Source: Siphonodentalium dalli
Lineage: Eukaryota; Mollusca; Scaphopoda; Gadilida; Siphonodentaliidae
NCBI GenBank assembly: GCA_032622095.1
Contig: CP136069.1
Location: 102,206,278-102,270,277, forward strand
Direction of reading: 5' to 3'
DNA: 64,000 bases
A program made the translations under genes and the position numbers. The notes below the pieces were generated by a model that saw only the letters and a program-made list of their open reading frames with translations, ran no database searches and was not told where the DNA came from. Below, one piece after another: positions 34,258-45,760 of the stretch (its first letter is position 1; the number at the start of each line of letters is the position of its first letter).

Positions 34258-34343
34258 GTATTCCTCATTACAGTCAATTACTTGAAAAAAATGTAATTAA
34301 TTACAATCAATTACAATTACAAATTACAATTACCCCATCCCTG
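34258..34343 (-). mobile_element. Possible DNA-transposon terminal sequence
   Basis: Read on the minus strand it begins CAGGGATGGGGTAATTGTAA and continues with repeats of TAATTG. CAGGG starts followed by such repeats resemble terminal inverted repeats of hAT-like or other cut-and-paste elements. It lies about 200 bp before the THAP transposase start. A partner end was not found; a related TTACAATTACA-rich patch is at 31740-31815. Confidence 0.35.
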
Positions 34344-36700
34344 CAGATGACTCGGCCATCTTGGGTATCAGTTGACCAATTTGGGTATCACTTTGTATGG
34401 TATCACTTGACTCGGGTATCACTTGACTGTGAGCCGTGTTCGGTTTTGTTCGGTTGTGTTCGGTATTCATAGTGACCCATTCCGGTTATGCATTCCGTTA
34501 GAGTTTTCATCCGCTCAATGAGAAACTGATATATGCAGCAACGAATTACTTTTAGATTTTATAGGATACAAATCTTTTTGTAAATGTAAATAACACGAGA
34601 CTCGAGAGTCTGGATAGTGAGTTTTGAATTCATTTGCATTTTTAGAACTTTGCCTATGATTTCTGCGATGGACCAAAGTTCTAATTATATCAATTTGGGG
34701 TAAACGTATCGAAGTGACAGCGAGGTGTTTAAAAGGGTACTGCCTACTGCCACTGGCCTGACTGCAGTGGGTTATAACTTATGTAGGGATGTGACAAAAA
34801 AATTAAAGTTGATTATTATTCATTGAATGTTAATTTGCTGGAAAGAGCTTGAAAAAACACTTAAAATGATATATGGGTTTTTCTCCTAGGTCAAATATTA
34901 AAAATGTTATGACCATTTTTGTGTCGGAAATTATCGCGTTTTTTCCGACGGGCTGGCCATATACTTAACATTGCGGCTCTGTGACCGAAAAACACGATTT
35001 TTGTTCATTTTCGACAGTTTTCGACACAAAATTTTAATTCAAAATGGCATATCTCAAATAATAAGTGACGAATCCACATTCTGTTTGTAACAGAATAAAG
35101 AATTTAGTAGTATACTATTGATTGTCACATTTTATTTTATCAAATTCTTTGCCAAACTTAATTAATGGCTAAATTAATCAACTGATTACTAATTAACAAA
35201 GTAATCGCCACCCTGAAAGTTACCCTTGGGTAGGCTGATGATGCCTTATCAGATGACGAAATACATTTCCAATCAAACATTTTAAATAATTTGAATATGT
35301 TGTATCATATATCATTTGAAAGGGCCTGTCATTCTGCATACAAATCTGAAAGAATAAAAAATATTGCCCTTCTTGTTCAAGAGTTATGGCCCTTTGAAGT
35401 TTAAAAAAATCAGATTTTGTTCAGCCAGTCCAGGGTTTACACCCCATCCATCGGGGTAAATTTACATGGACTGCCCACAGCAAACATTACAGACAACTGA
35501 TACATACAAGTAATATATCATTTTAAAGGGTATTTAAACCTGAATAATATGGGTACACAGCAAATTTGCCCTTTTAAGTCAAGAGAACAGCCCTTAAAGT
35601 AATAACAATTTTAAGTTTTATCCACACTGAAATCTTAAAAAATATGGTGCAACGTCGATAAAGTCTCAAGTCATATCTCATTTGTACTGCCTAAAGTAAA
35701 ATTTCCAAGACATTTACATATATGTCATGTATCATTTTAAAGATTTTTTTTTGCTAATTACACACCCAAAACATCTTGGAAGATATCCATGATGGTTAAT
35801 AAACTTAAACCCTTTTAAATTAATAAATTTGTGTATCTTCCTGGCAAGGTAATGTTAAGTGAGGCCAGTGGAGGTCATCACGTTTTCTTCCAATAATTTA
35901 TGAAATTTGTCACCAACACAGCAGTGATCAGAACTACTAGTTAATGGGATAATACATGTTCTAATTATTTAGTAACAAGCCCTCCCCTTTTATTGGAGGG
36001 GCACTACAAATCAACTCCCATGGTGGTAGTTGCATTGAAGTGGGCCCTAGCATTTGGTGAATCAAAATTAGCGTTTAACGGACGTTTCGCTTTGCCAAAC
36101 ATAAGCGGTATTCTTGCTGCACAGACTTTGATAGGGATTAGCTGTACACTTTTTGCGAATGATGACCATGAATGAAATTTTATATTTTCTAAATTAACTT
36201 CATGACCCCTGCTGGAATTGAAATATTGAATTTAGATTCCAATATATGATTACATGTATATGAAAACCCAGTTATTAGGCAGTTAATTATTTGTAATGTT
36301 AGAACTTAGAACTTCAACTCTGAAATAATGTTCGGAGCGAATATTACTGTACTAAGATTTTGTCAATCACATGTTTTTTTTAAATGTTACTTAGTTACTC
36401 TGTTTATATAAATCAAAAGTATATGCCGAATACCACTTGTGACTAAGAGAACTAGCAAGAATAATCAATGAGAACCAGAATTACAAACCAACAAACTAAC
36501 AAATCAACTACTATCTAGTCACCCATAGTACATAATCAAAACTTCAAAATACAGAACTGGAAACAGGAAGGAATCATGCAAACTTCAATTTTTTTTTTTT
36601 ACTTACTGAGAATACTCAGGCTGACTCAGATGGAATCTGTGTTCTGGTTTGCTGATCTATATTATTTACTGCTGATCACTATTGATGATTCACTGAAGCT
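34344..36700. other. No gene recognised; old tandem-core repeat traces
   Basis: Short repeats of TTGGGTATCACTTG-like units at 34363-34425. From 34800 to 36250 there are phrases such as AAGAGTTATGGCCCTTT and TTGCCCTTTTAAGTCAAG, similar in style to the tandem-core elements further right, suggesting decayed members. No coding region is convincing. Confidence 0.45.
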
Positions 36701-36724
36701 GAATACTCGGTATTATGTGTCTAT

Positions 36725-39085
36725 AGAAGTATAGTTGTCTGCGTATCGTGCGTGTCCTTATATACAGTTTCTGCGTATTGTGCGTGTCCATATAGTTGTC
36801 TGCGTATCGTGCGTGTCCATATATACAGTTTCTGCATATCATGCGTGTCCATATAGTTGTCTGCGTATCGTGCGTGTCCGTATAGTTTCTGCGTATCATG
36901 CGTGTCCGTATATACAGTTTCTGCGTATCGTGCGTGTCCATATAGTTGTCTGCGTATCGTGCGTGTCCGTATAGTTTCTGCGTATCGTGCGTGTCCGTAT
37001 GTACAGTTTCTGCGTATCGTGCGTGTCCGTATAGTTTCTGCGTATCGTGCGTGTCCGTAACCTGTATCGTGCGTGTCCGTATAGTTTCTGCGTATCGTGC
37101 GTGTCCATATAGTTGTCTGCGTATCGTGCGTGTCCATATATACAGTTTCTGCGTATCGTGCGTGTCCATATAGTTGTCTGCGTATCGTGCGTGTCCGTAT
37201 AGTTTCTGCGTATCGTGCGTGTCCGTATATACAGTTTCTGCGTATCGTGCGTGTCCATATAATTGTCTGCGTATCGTGCGTGTCCGTATAGTTTCTGCGT
37301 ATCGTGCGTGTCCGTATATACAGTTTCTGCGTATCGTGCGTGTCCATATAGTTGTCTGCGTATCGTGCGTGTCCGTATAGTTTCTGCGTATCGTGCGTGT
37401 CCGTAACCTGTATCGTGCGTGTCCATATAGTTGTCTGCGTATCGTGCGTGTCCGTATAGTTTCTGCATATCGTGCGTGTCCGTATATACAGTTTCTGCAT
37501 ATCGTGCGTGTCCATATAGTTGTCTGCGTATCGTGCGTGTCCATATATACAGTTTCTGCGTATCGTGCGTGTCCATATAGTTGTCTGCGTATCGTGCGTG
37601 TCCGTATAGTTTTTGCATATCGTGCGTGTCCGTATATACAGTTTCTGCGTATCGTGCGTGTCCATATAGTTGTCTGCGTATCGTGCGTGTCCATATATAC
37701 AGTTTCTGCGTATCGTGCGTGTCCATATAGTTGTCTGCGTATCGTGCGTGTCCGTATAGTTTCTGCGTATCGTGCGTGTCCGTATGTACAGTTTCTGCGT
37801 ATTGTGCGTGTCCATATAGTTGTCTGCGTATCGTGCGTGTCCATATATACAGTTTCTGCGTATCGTGCGTGTCCATATAGTTGTCTGCGTATCGTGCGTG
37901 TCCGTATGTACAGTTTCTGCGTATCGTGCGTGTCCGTATAGTTTCTGCGTATCGTGCGTGTCCGTAACCTGTATCGTGCGTGTCCGTATAGTTTCTGCGT
38001 ATCGTGCGTGTCCATATAGTTGTCTGCGTATCGTGCGTGTCCATATATACAGTTTCTGCGTATCGTGCGTGTCCATATAGTTGTCTGCGTATCGTGCGTG
38101 TCCGTATAGTTTCTGCGTATCGTGCGTGTCCATATATACAGTTTCTGCGTATCGTGCGTGTCCATATAATTGTCTGCGTATCGTGCGTGTCCGTATAGTT
38201 TCTGCGTATCGTGCGTGTCCGTATATACAGTTTCTGCGTATCGTGCGTGTCCATATAGTTGTCTGCGTATCGTGCGTGTCCGTATAGTTTCTGCGTATCG
38301 TGCGTGTCCGTAACCTGTATCGTGCGTGTCCATATAGTTGTCTGCGTATCGTGCGTGTCCGTATAGTTTCTGCATATCGTGCGTGTCCGTATATACAGTT
38401 TCTGCGTATCGTGCGTGTCCATATAGTTGTCTGCGTATCGTGCGTGTCCATATATACAGTTTCTGCGTATCGTGCGTGTCCATATAGTTGTCTGCGTATC
38501 GTGCGTGTCCGTATAGTTTTTGCATATCGTGCGTGTCCGTATATACAGTTTCTGCGTATCGTGCGTGTCCATATAGTTGTCTGCGTATCGTGCGTGTCCA
38601 TATATACAGTTTCTGCGTATCGTGCGTGTCCATAGAGTTGTCTGCGTATCGTGCGTGTCCGTATAGTTTCTGCGTATCGTGCGTGTCCGTATGTACAGTT
38701 TCTGCGTATTGTGCGTGTCCATATAGTTGTCTGCGTATCGTGCGTGTCCATATATACAGTTTCTGCGTATCGTGCGTGTCCATATAGTTGTCTGCGTATC
38801 GTGCGTGTCCGTATAGTTTCTGCGTATCGTGCGTGTCCGTATATACAGTTTCTGCGTATCGTGCGTGTCCATATAGTTGTCTGCGTATCGTGCATGTCCG
38901 TATAGTTTCTGCGTATCGTGCGTGTCCGTATATACAGTTTCTGCGTATCGTGCGTGTCCATATAGTTGTCTGCGTATCGTGCGTGTCCGTATAGTTTCTG
39001 CGTATCGTGCGTGTCCGTATGTACAGTTTCTGCGTATCGTGCGTGTCCGTATAGTTTCTGCGTATCGTGCGTGTCCGTAACCTGT
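36725..39085. repeat. Satellite array with 907-bp higher-order period
   Basis: The core TCTGCGTATCGTGCGTGTCC (20 bp) alternates with three spacers (GTATAGTT, ATATAGTTG, xTATATACAGTT), making 28-, 29- and 32-bp units and an 89-bp trimer. A rarer joint, CGTAACCTG, occurs at 37056, 37402, 37963, 38309 and 39076. This joint, the GTATTGTG variant and the TTTTTGCATATC variant all repeat at exactly 907 bp. The minus strand of the consensus contains no TAA, TAG or TGA, so three overlapping frames of about 700-790 codons exist; they are by-products. Confidence 0.95.
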
Positions 39086-39089
39086 ATAA

Positions 39090-39617
39090 TCAAGACAACA
39101 CCAAGTCCCCACTGATCAAATCAGCAGCCAACTCGAATTTTGATGATTCGTAATCAACTGCATCACTGTAAGACTCACCATCACACCAGTACCCCACAAC
39201 ATATGTTCCTCCACCCTTCTTCTTCAACTTCTCGATTTTTCCGAAATAGCTTTCCCTTGAATTTGTATCCTCATCATACCACACATGTACCATCTCACGT
39301 CCTACAGCTGTGCCATCCAGCAGTGATTGCACTCTCTGCTGGTCATCATCGTTAAGCTCAATCAGGTCAGCCAAGTCACCTGCCTTCAATCTCTTCTCAA
39401 TTTTTCTTCTCTCTGCCAAGTCTTTCTTCTGTCTCTTTGCAACCTGCCGACGAACTATTTCCTGTTCCATCTCACACTTCTTGAGCCTTCTCTCCAGCCT
39501 CTGCTTCCTCCCAAGACTGACTGCAGAACGTATCATGTTGTGCTTTTCAGAAGCGCCAAGTGCATCCAGATAATCTACTGAGCGATTTTTCTGAGCTATG
39601 CATAATGCAGTCGGTCC
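39090..39617 (-). CDS. Terminal exon, coiled-coil plus Tudor/PWWP-like C-terminus
   Basis: The minus-strand exon starts after TTCTACTAATTTCTAG, a good splice acceptor, and runs 175 codons to TGA at 39090-39092. The first part is LDALGASEKHNMIRSA, then a long highly charged helical region (RKQRLERRLKKCEMEQE, KRQKKDLAERRKIEKRLKAG). The last 75 residues (REMVHVWYDEDTNS, YFGKIEKLKKKGGGTYVVGYW, KFELAADLISGDLVL) look like a small beta-barrel of the Tudor/PWWP/chromo kind seen at C-termini of uncharacterised, often transposon-related invertebrate proteins. No function can be named. The frame is clean, unlike neighbouring relics. Upstream exons were not found in this window. Its stop lies about 5 bp from the satellite. 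Confidence 0.6.
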   Translation of the reverse strand, partial: GPTALCIAQKNRSVDYLDALGASEKHNMIRSAVSLGRKQRLERRLKKCEMEQEIVRRQVAKRQKKDLAERRKIEKRLKAGDLADLIELNDDDQQRVQSLLDGTAVGREMVHVWYDEDTNSRESYFGKIEKLKKKGGGTYVVGYWCDGESYSDAVDYESSKFELAADLISGDLVLS

Positions 39618-40855
39618 CTAGAAATTAGTAGAATTTAGAAAGGCTAGATCAGCAACCTCAAAAGGTTTTTTGAAAAATCAATGGAATCTGGGAATTATTT
39701 GGTCTTGTTGTTGTCTATAGGTCGACAGAAGCACCAAACAAATTTTTTATTTTTTTTTAAGTTCTGACAAAGCCAAAGGTATTTTTTGTCTGTAAAACAA
39801 TCTTAAGTGTCAAAATTTCCAAAGGATCTGAAAAAACATTGTCATTTTTAATTTTTATGGCATATTCAAATGAGTGCCTATATAAAGGGTTATATTACCT
39901 TTTATTGCTCAATGAGCATAGAATTAATTTTTTCAAAGTTTGGGCATATGGTATTTATTGTCAGTAAAACTAAAACAATCCAAGTGTCAAAATTTCAAAT
40001 CGATCTTGAAAAGACATTGTTGTTTTATGGCATATTCAAATGATAGTCTGCATAAAGGGTTATATCACCTTTTAATGCTCAATGAGCACAGAATTTTATT
40101 TTTTCCAAATTTTCGAAGTTCGGTCATCAATATGGTATTTTTTGTCTGTAAAATAACCTACATGTAATTGTCAAAATTTCAAATGGATCTTGAGAAAACA
40201 TTGCTGTTTTCAAGGCATATTTAAATGAGAGGCAAAATAATTGGTTATTTCACCTTTTAATGTAACTTGAAATGAGCTTCAGATTCCCTTCCCTGCAGTT
40301 CTCCAACAACTTGTAGGTATATATTGCCTGATCTCCGGAATATTTGATATGGGTTATACTACTCAATAAGAAAATTAGACTCATTTTCTGGCACGCCCAA
40401 CATTTATACATGTACATTGTTCACCGTGTTAGTTAGAATCTATTATCTTGTTAGTCAGAATTTCCCTGTCTAGGAGCTGGCCATACATGTACGTACCTCA
40501 CCCATAATCCAAGTGAAATTGAAAATTTGGGCAGAAACTCTACGCGTATAATGCCGTATTAAATCCAATTGAAATTTTGGGTAGAGAATTCACCCCCATT
40601 TTTAATTTAGGAAAAAATTCCCCTATAAGCAGCTAGACCCTTAATTAGACCTCTACAACTTAAAATTTTAATTCTATGATATGTTCCATCAACATGGCTG
40701 TAACAAATTCATATCAAGGTCGACAGCTATTTTAATGGTCGACCAGAAGTGAGAAACAAATATAAATGTTTTTTGTTTTACCTAATTCATATACATGTAT
40801 GCGGAGAATAATTGGCAAAATAGTCAACAAGGACCATAACTCCACTAACGAAATA
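39618..40855. other. Probable intron or upstream region with tandem segments
   Basis: Contains three diverged units of about 171-182 bp. Each has GGTATTTxTTGTCxGTAAAA (39779, 39950, 40132), then TCAAAATTTC, CATTGT and TCACCTTTTAATG-like phrases. No exon was recognised upstream on the minus strand. Confidence 0.5.
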
Positions 40856-40906
40856 CCTAGATCATGCCAAGAATCTCTAGTTCCCTGGCTAACTGCCCGT
40901 AGAGTT
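40856..40906. repeat. Degenerate half copy of palindromic MITE
   Basis: TAGATCATGCCAAGAATCTC followed by CTGGCTAACTGCCCGTAGAG resembles the left half of the element at 45652-45733. Confidence 0.4.
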
Positions 40907-41000
40907 CACATTCCACTAGTATAAAACCATAGAACGTTTTGAAGTTTTGACAGGGAACCTTATCAAGACGAATACATAATTCAGGGAATATATTTCTTGA

Positions 41001-42652
41001 TTATTAGCTCAACTTACTTTGTAAGTTTGAGCTATTGCCATGGGTTGGCGTCCGTCATCCGTGTGTGCGTGTGTCCAGTCAACAATTTCCTTTGGCGCGG
41101 GCTACAGGTCGTAGCTTTGGTCGGATCTTCATGAAATTTGTCATGGCTGTTGACATTGACATGTAGATAGGAACGAGTCATTTTGGGGTCATTCAGCCAA
41201 AAAACATGGCCGCTGGCGGCCATCTTGGATTTCAAAATTAAATCCATTGGCGCGGCTACAGGTCGTACTATTCGTCTGATCATCATGAAATTTGTCATGG
41301 ATGTTAATATTGACATGTAGATGGGAATGAGTCATTTTGGGGTCGTTTGGCCAAAAATGATGGCCGCCAGCAGCCATCTTGGATTTTACTCTTTGCATGA
41401 CTAAATCCTTTGGCGCGGGCTACAGGTTGTAGCTTTGGTCGGATCTTCATGAAATTTGTCATGGATGTTAACAATGACATGTAGATGAGAACGAGTCCTT
41501 TTGGGGTCATTTGGCCAAAAAACATGGCCGCCAGCAGCCATCTTGGATTTTACTCTTTGCATTACTAAATCCTTTGGCGCGGGCTACAGGTCGTAGCTTT
41601 GGTCGGATCTTCATTAAATTTGTCATGGAATTTAACAATGACATGTAGTTGGGAACGAGTCCTTTTGGGGTCATTCGGCCAAAAAACATGGCTGCTGGTG
41701 GCCATCTTGGATTTCAAAATTTGATCCATTTGCGCGGTCTACAGGTCGTACTATTCGTCTGATCATCATGAAATTTGTCATGGATGTTAATATTGACATG
41801 TAGATGGGAACGAGTAATTTTGGGGTCGTTCGGCCAAAAAACATGGCCGCCAGCAGCCATCTTGGATTTTACTCTTTGCATGTAGATGGGAACGAGTCAT
41901 TTTGGGGTCATTCGGCCAAAAAACATGGTCGCCAGCAGCCATCTTGGATTTTACTCTTTGCATGACTAAATCCTTTGGCGCGGGCTACAGGTCTTAGCTT
42001 TGGTCGGATCTTCATTAAATTTGTCATGGAATTTAACAATGACATGTAGATGGGAACAAGTCCTTTTGGGGTCATTCGGCCAAAAAACATGGCTGCTGGT
42101 GGCCATCTTGGATTTCAAAATTTGATCCATTTGCGCGGGCTCCAGGTTGTACTATTCGTCTGATCATCATGAAATTTGTCATGGATGTTAATATTGACAT
42201 GTAGATGGGAACGAGTCATTTTGGGGTCGTTCAGCCAAAAAACATGGCCGCCAGCAGCCATCTTGGATTTTACTCTTTGCATGTAGATGGGAACGAGTCA
42301 TTTTGGGGTCATTCGGCCAAAAAACATGGTCGCCAGCAGCCATCTTGGATTTTACTCTTTGCATGACTAAATCCTTTGGCGCGGGCTACAGGTCTTAGCT
42401 TTGGTCGGATCTTCATGAAATTTTTCACGGATGTTAACAATGACATGTAGATGGGAACGAGTCCTTTTGGGGTTATTCGGCCAAAAAACATGGGCGCCAG
42501 CAGCCATCTTGGATTTTACTCTTTGCATGACTCAATCCTTTGGCACAGGTTAGACATTTCAATTAGCACCTTTCCTATTCCTCCATTTACTGTCAACCAT
42601 TAAATTATTCCCCTACATAAGTTGAGCTACAGTGTCATTGACACTTTCATTA
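41001..42652 (+). mobile_element. Tandem-core element H1 with palindromic left end
   Basis: Begins TTATTAGCTCAACTTAC, whose TAGCTCAACTTAC pairs with GTAAGTTTGAGCTA (41005-41034). The sequence TTGGCGTCCGTC follows. The body is a tandem series of about 200-bp units (GCGCGGGCTACAGGT, GAAATTTGTCATGGATGTTA, GACATGTAGATGGGAACGAG, CAGCCATCTTGGATTTTAC), with a 401-bp double unit visible at 41507, 41908 and 42309. It ends with AAGTTGAGCTAC and a hairpin AGTGTCATTGACACT (42631-42645). This layout recalls Helitron-related non-autonomous elements with tandem cores described in bivalves (pearl/CvE type), but that link is inference. Short ORFs inside are not genes. Confidence 0.75.
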
Positions 42653-42910
42653 TCCATTCCTAGTGATGTACTTCACTGCATGTGAAGGTCCCAACTCGAA
42701 ACTTCTCCTGGGTAATTAATTTGATGTTTATTGCGATATCGGCTGACAAAAGAAGAGAAAAGTATGCAATTGAGTGAATGTACAGAGAAGTACATTATTA
42801 AGGAACAATTAACAACTAAGAAATATATTCCACATGTTAATTTTCGACTTTATAAGTTTTCCTGTCAAAACTTCAAAAAGTTCCCAGGGGTGGAATATGA
42901 TCTCTTTGGG

Positions 42911-43019
42911 TGTTAGCCAGAGTAGAGATTCATGCATGATCAACCTCCCCCTTAGATCATGCCATGAATCTCTACTAATGCTAACGCCGTTAGCATTAGT
43001 AGAGATTCATGGCATGATC
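42911..43019. mobile_element. Palindromic MITE copies, one a perfect 31-bp hairpin
   Basis: At 42955-43019 two 31-bp arms (GATCATGCCATGAATCTCTA ... and reverse complement) flank a 3-base loop without mismatch. Just before it, 42911-42941 holds the right half of a related copy (GTTAGCCAGAGTAGAGATTC). Both belong to the family of 45652-45733. Confidence 0.85.
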
Positions 43020-43710
43020 AACCTCCCCTAGAATCCGGCTTTAAAAAAGACATTGGATCCAGGATCCAGTTTAAGGAATATGGGACTATTTTGGAGTAGA
43101 AAAAAAATGTTGTAGGAAGTATTTTTGAGCCACTGAAGAGGGTATTTTTTGTCAATACTGTAAGCCACAGAGCACACATTACAGTTGATTTATGTGCAAT
43201 ATGTATTTCAGGAGGCAACAATCTTGTGTTTCAATTTTGTCTTACAATACCCTTAGTTTACGGAGTGAGTAGACATATTTGTCAAATTCTATATATGTTC
43301 CCAGTAGGCCTATACCACTGCCCCATCTCATATTAGGTCACATCATAGTCAAGACATGTAGGTGAAGATCCCATGACAGCTCGGGAATGCATGATTTACG
43401 TAACTTTAAATTTTATTTTGCATACCCTCATGGGATTTCTCCCAGATAATCAGTTCAATTTTTATTGCGCCATCGACTCAAAACATCATGCAATGTTGTG
43501 TTGGTACCAGTCCTCTGCCCACTATTTATATAAATTTAAAAATTGGGACACAACCTCTGGCACCTATTTACCATATTTTATAAGTTGAACAGAACCTCTG
43601 GCCACTATTTACATCTTTTAAAAATTAACCAAATCTTTCGGGCATCTAATTACATAATTTTATATATGGACATAGATGGGAACGAGTCATTTTGGGCCGA
43701 ATGACGCCCA
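43020..43710. other. No feature recognised
   Basis: AT-rich sequence between repeats. The last 40 bases (GGGAACGAGTCATTTTGGG at about 43679) are a stray piece of the H1/H2 core. Confidence 0.5.
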
Positions 43711-44805
43711 TTATTAGCTCAACTTACTTTTGTAAGTTTGAGCTATTGTCATGGTTTGGCGTCCGTCGTGCGTGTGTCCGTGTGTCCGTCAACAATTTCC
43801 TTTGGCGCGGGCTACAGGTCGTACCTTTAGTCTGATCATCATAAAATTTGTCATGGATGTTAACAAAGACATGTAGATGGGAACGAGTCATTTTGGGGTC
43901 ATTCGGCCGAAAAACATGGCCGCCAGTGGCCATCTTTGATTTCAAAATTCAATTCATTAGCACAGGCTACAGGTCATACTGTTCGTCTGAGCATTATGAA
44001 ATTTGTCATGGATGTTAATATTGACATGTAGATGGGAACGAGTCATTTTGGGGTCATTCGGCCAAAAAAAAAAGCCACCAGCAGCCATCTTTGGATTTTA
44101 CTCTTTGTATGACTAAATCCTTTAGCACGGACTACAGGTCGTACCTTGAGTGATCATCATAAAATTTGTCATGGCTGTTGAAATTGGAATGTAGATGGGA
44201 ACGAGTCATTTTGGGGTCATTAGGACAAAAAACATGGCCACCAGTGGCCATCTTTGATTTCAAAATTTAATCCATTAGCACGGGCTACAGGCCGTACTGT
44301 TCGTCTTATTGTCATGAAATTTGTCATGGATGTTAATATTGACATGTAGATGGGAACGAGTAATTTTGGGGTCATTCGGCCAAAAAACATGGCCACCGGC
44401 AGCCATCTTAGATTTTACTCTTTGCATGACTAAATCCTTTGACACGGGCTACAGGTCGTACCTTTGGTCGGATCATCATAAAAGTTGTCTTGACTTTTGA
44501 CATGTAGATGGGAATGAGTCATTTTGGTGTTATTCGGCATTAAAACATGGCTGCCAGCAGCCATCTTGGATTCTACTCTTTGCATGACTAAAGATATCAA
44601 ATGTTTTTGAATTGTTGGAAAACATAGCCGCCAGCAACCATCTTAGATTTTACTTTTATATACATGTATATATATATCTCTTCATGTTGATAAACTAGTA
44701 AATTAGACATTCAACTTTCCACATTCCTAATCACTCCATCGACAGTAACACATTAAATTATTCCCTTTCCAAGTTGAGCTACAGTGTCATTGACACTTTC
44801 ATTTG
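43711..44805 (+). mobile_element. Tandem-core element H2, shorter relative of H1
   Basis: Same left palindrome (43715-43745), the same GGCGTCCGTCGTGCG stretch, about five core units more diverged than in H1, and the same right end with AAGTTGAGCTAC and AGTGTCATTGACACT (44783-44797). A TA-rich patch lies at 44650-44680. Confidence 0.75.
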
Positions 44806-45642
44806 TAATAGTAATAATACAAACACTTGACATCAGTCTGTCAGTCATATTACAATGTACATCTTCCTGAGGTGGCAGTGTGTCATTTCAGGAGGCTGGG
44901 GACTGGTTGGGATTGCAAGAAGAGTGCAAACTTCTCCACCATTACTTAAATCAGTGACAATACTGTCTAAAAAAATAGTAAGCGGTCTATAAAGATCCCT
45001 GTTTCTGCCACTTTTTTTACCAGCAAATTTTTTTTCTCCAAATAAACCTGAATAAACCTTTTTTTTCTCATAATATATTTTAAAAAAGTAAAAGATGAAA
45101 AATATAATAAGAAGATGTGTTATTTGTCCTGCGTATGAACAATGAAAACATCAAATTCACCAAGCGAGACAGATGGCAATGCCATTCAAATCAACCTACC
45201 CCATGATTGTAAACAGAAAGTAGCCATTTTGAAAATACTGTGTACAACAAACCACTATTACAGGGAGATGCTGATAAATATGACCAAATGGAGTATAAGA
45301 ATACTTACAATAGTAATAGAATAATATTTCCTAGTAATATAAATTGTGAAAAAGGCAATGACTAATATAATAAATTGAGTTGTTAGCTGAGAAAATTCTC
45401 TGAATTTGCACATGTCCACATGAGGACCGGCAACGAGAACGCGGAAATGAGGTTGCTACCTAGATTTGCGTAGCTAGGTCCCTGTAGGTCACTCAAATCG
45501 CGCTGATCCCCGCAGTAATGCAATATATAGTAGGTCTACATGATTTATTGACTGATAAAATGGATTGATACCACTAAATGATCATGTTAGATGTTACTTT
45601 GCATATTTTTTTTATAATTAATTTCCCAAATCTGATGGGTTT
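44806..45642. other. No gene recognised
   Basis: AT-rich sequence; one 60-codon frame at 45142-45324 has no recognisable motif. Confidence 0.5.
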
Positions 45643-45742
45643 GTTTGCTTAATATAGATCATGCCATGAATCTCTACTCAAAGGTGACGCCCGTATGGGC
45701 ATTAGCCAGAGTAGAGATTCATGCCATGATCTAGTTTGCTTA
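45643..45742. mobile_element. 82-bp palindromic MITE with 9-bp target duplication
   Basis: The element (45652-45733) has inverted arms of about 24 bp (TAGATCATGCCATGAATCTC and partner) with one mismatch. It is flanked by GTTTGCTTA at 45643-45651 and 45734-45742. A 9-bp duplication with long arms is typical of Mutator-like insertions; no transposase is present. Confidence 0.7.
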
Positions 45743-45760
45743 GTGATACTTAGTGAACAA

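Noticed and set aside
36690-39112. Three overlapping minus-strand ORFs of 697, 790 and 738 codons
   Set aside because: All three frames are open because the satellite unit has no stop codon on that strand; they cannot all be genes and show only repeat peptides.
41032-42491. Repeated 60-94-codon ORFs in H1
   Set aside because: They recur at 401-bp spacing with the tandem core and show no domain.
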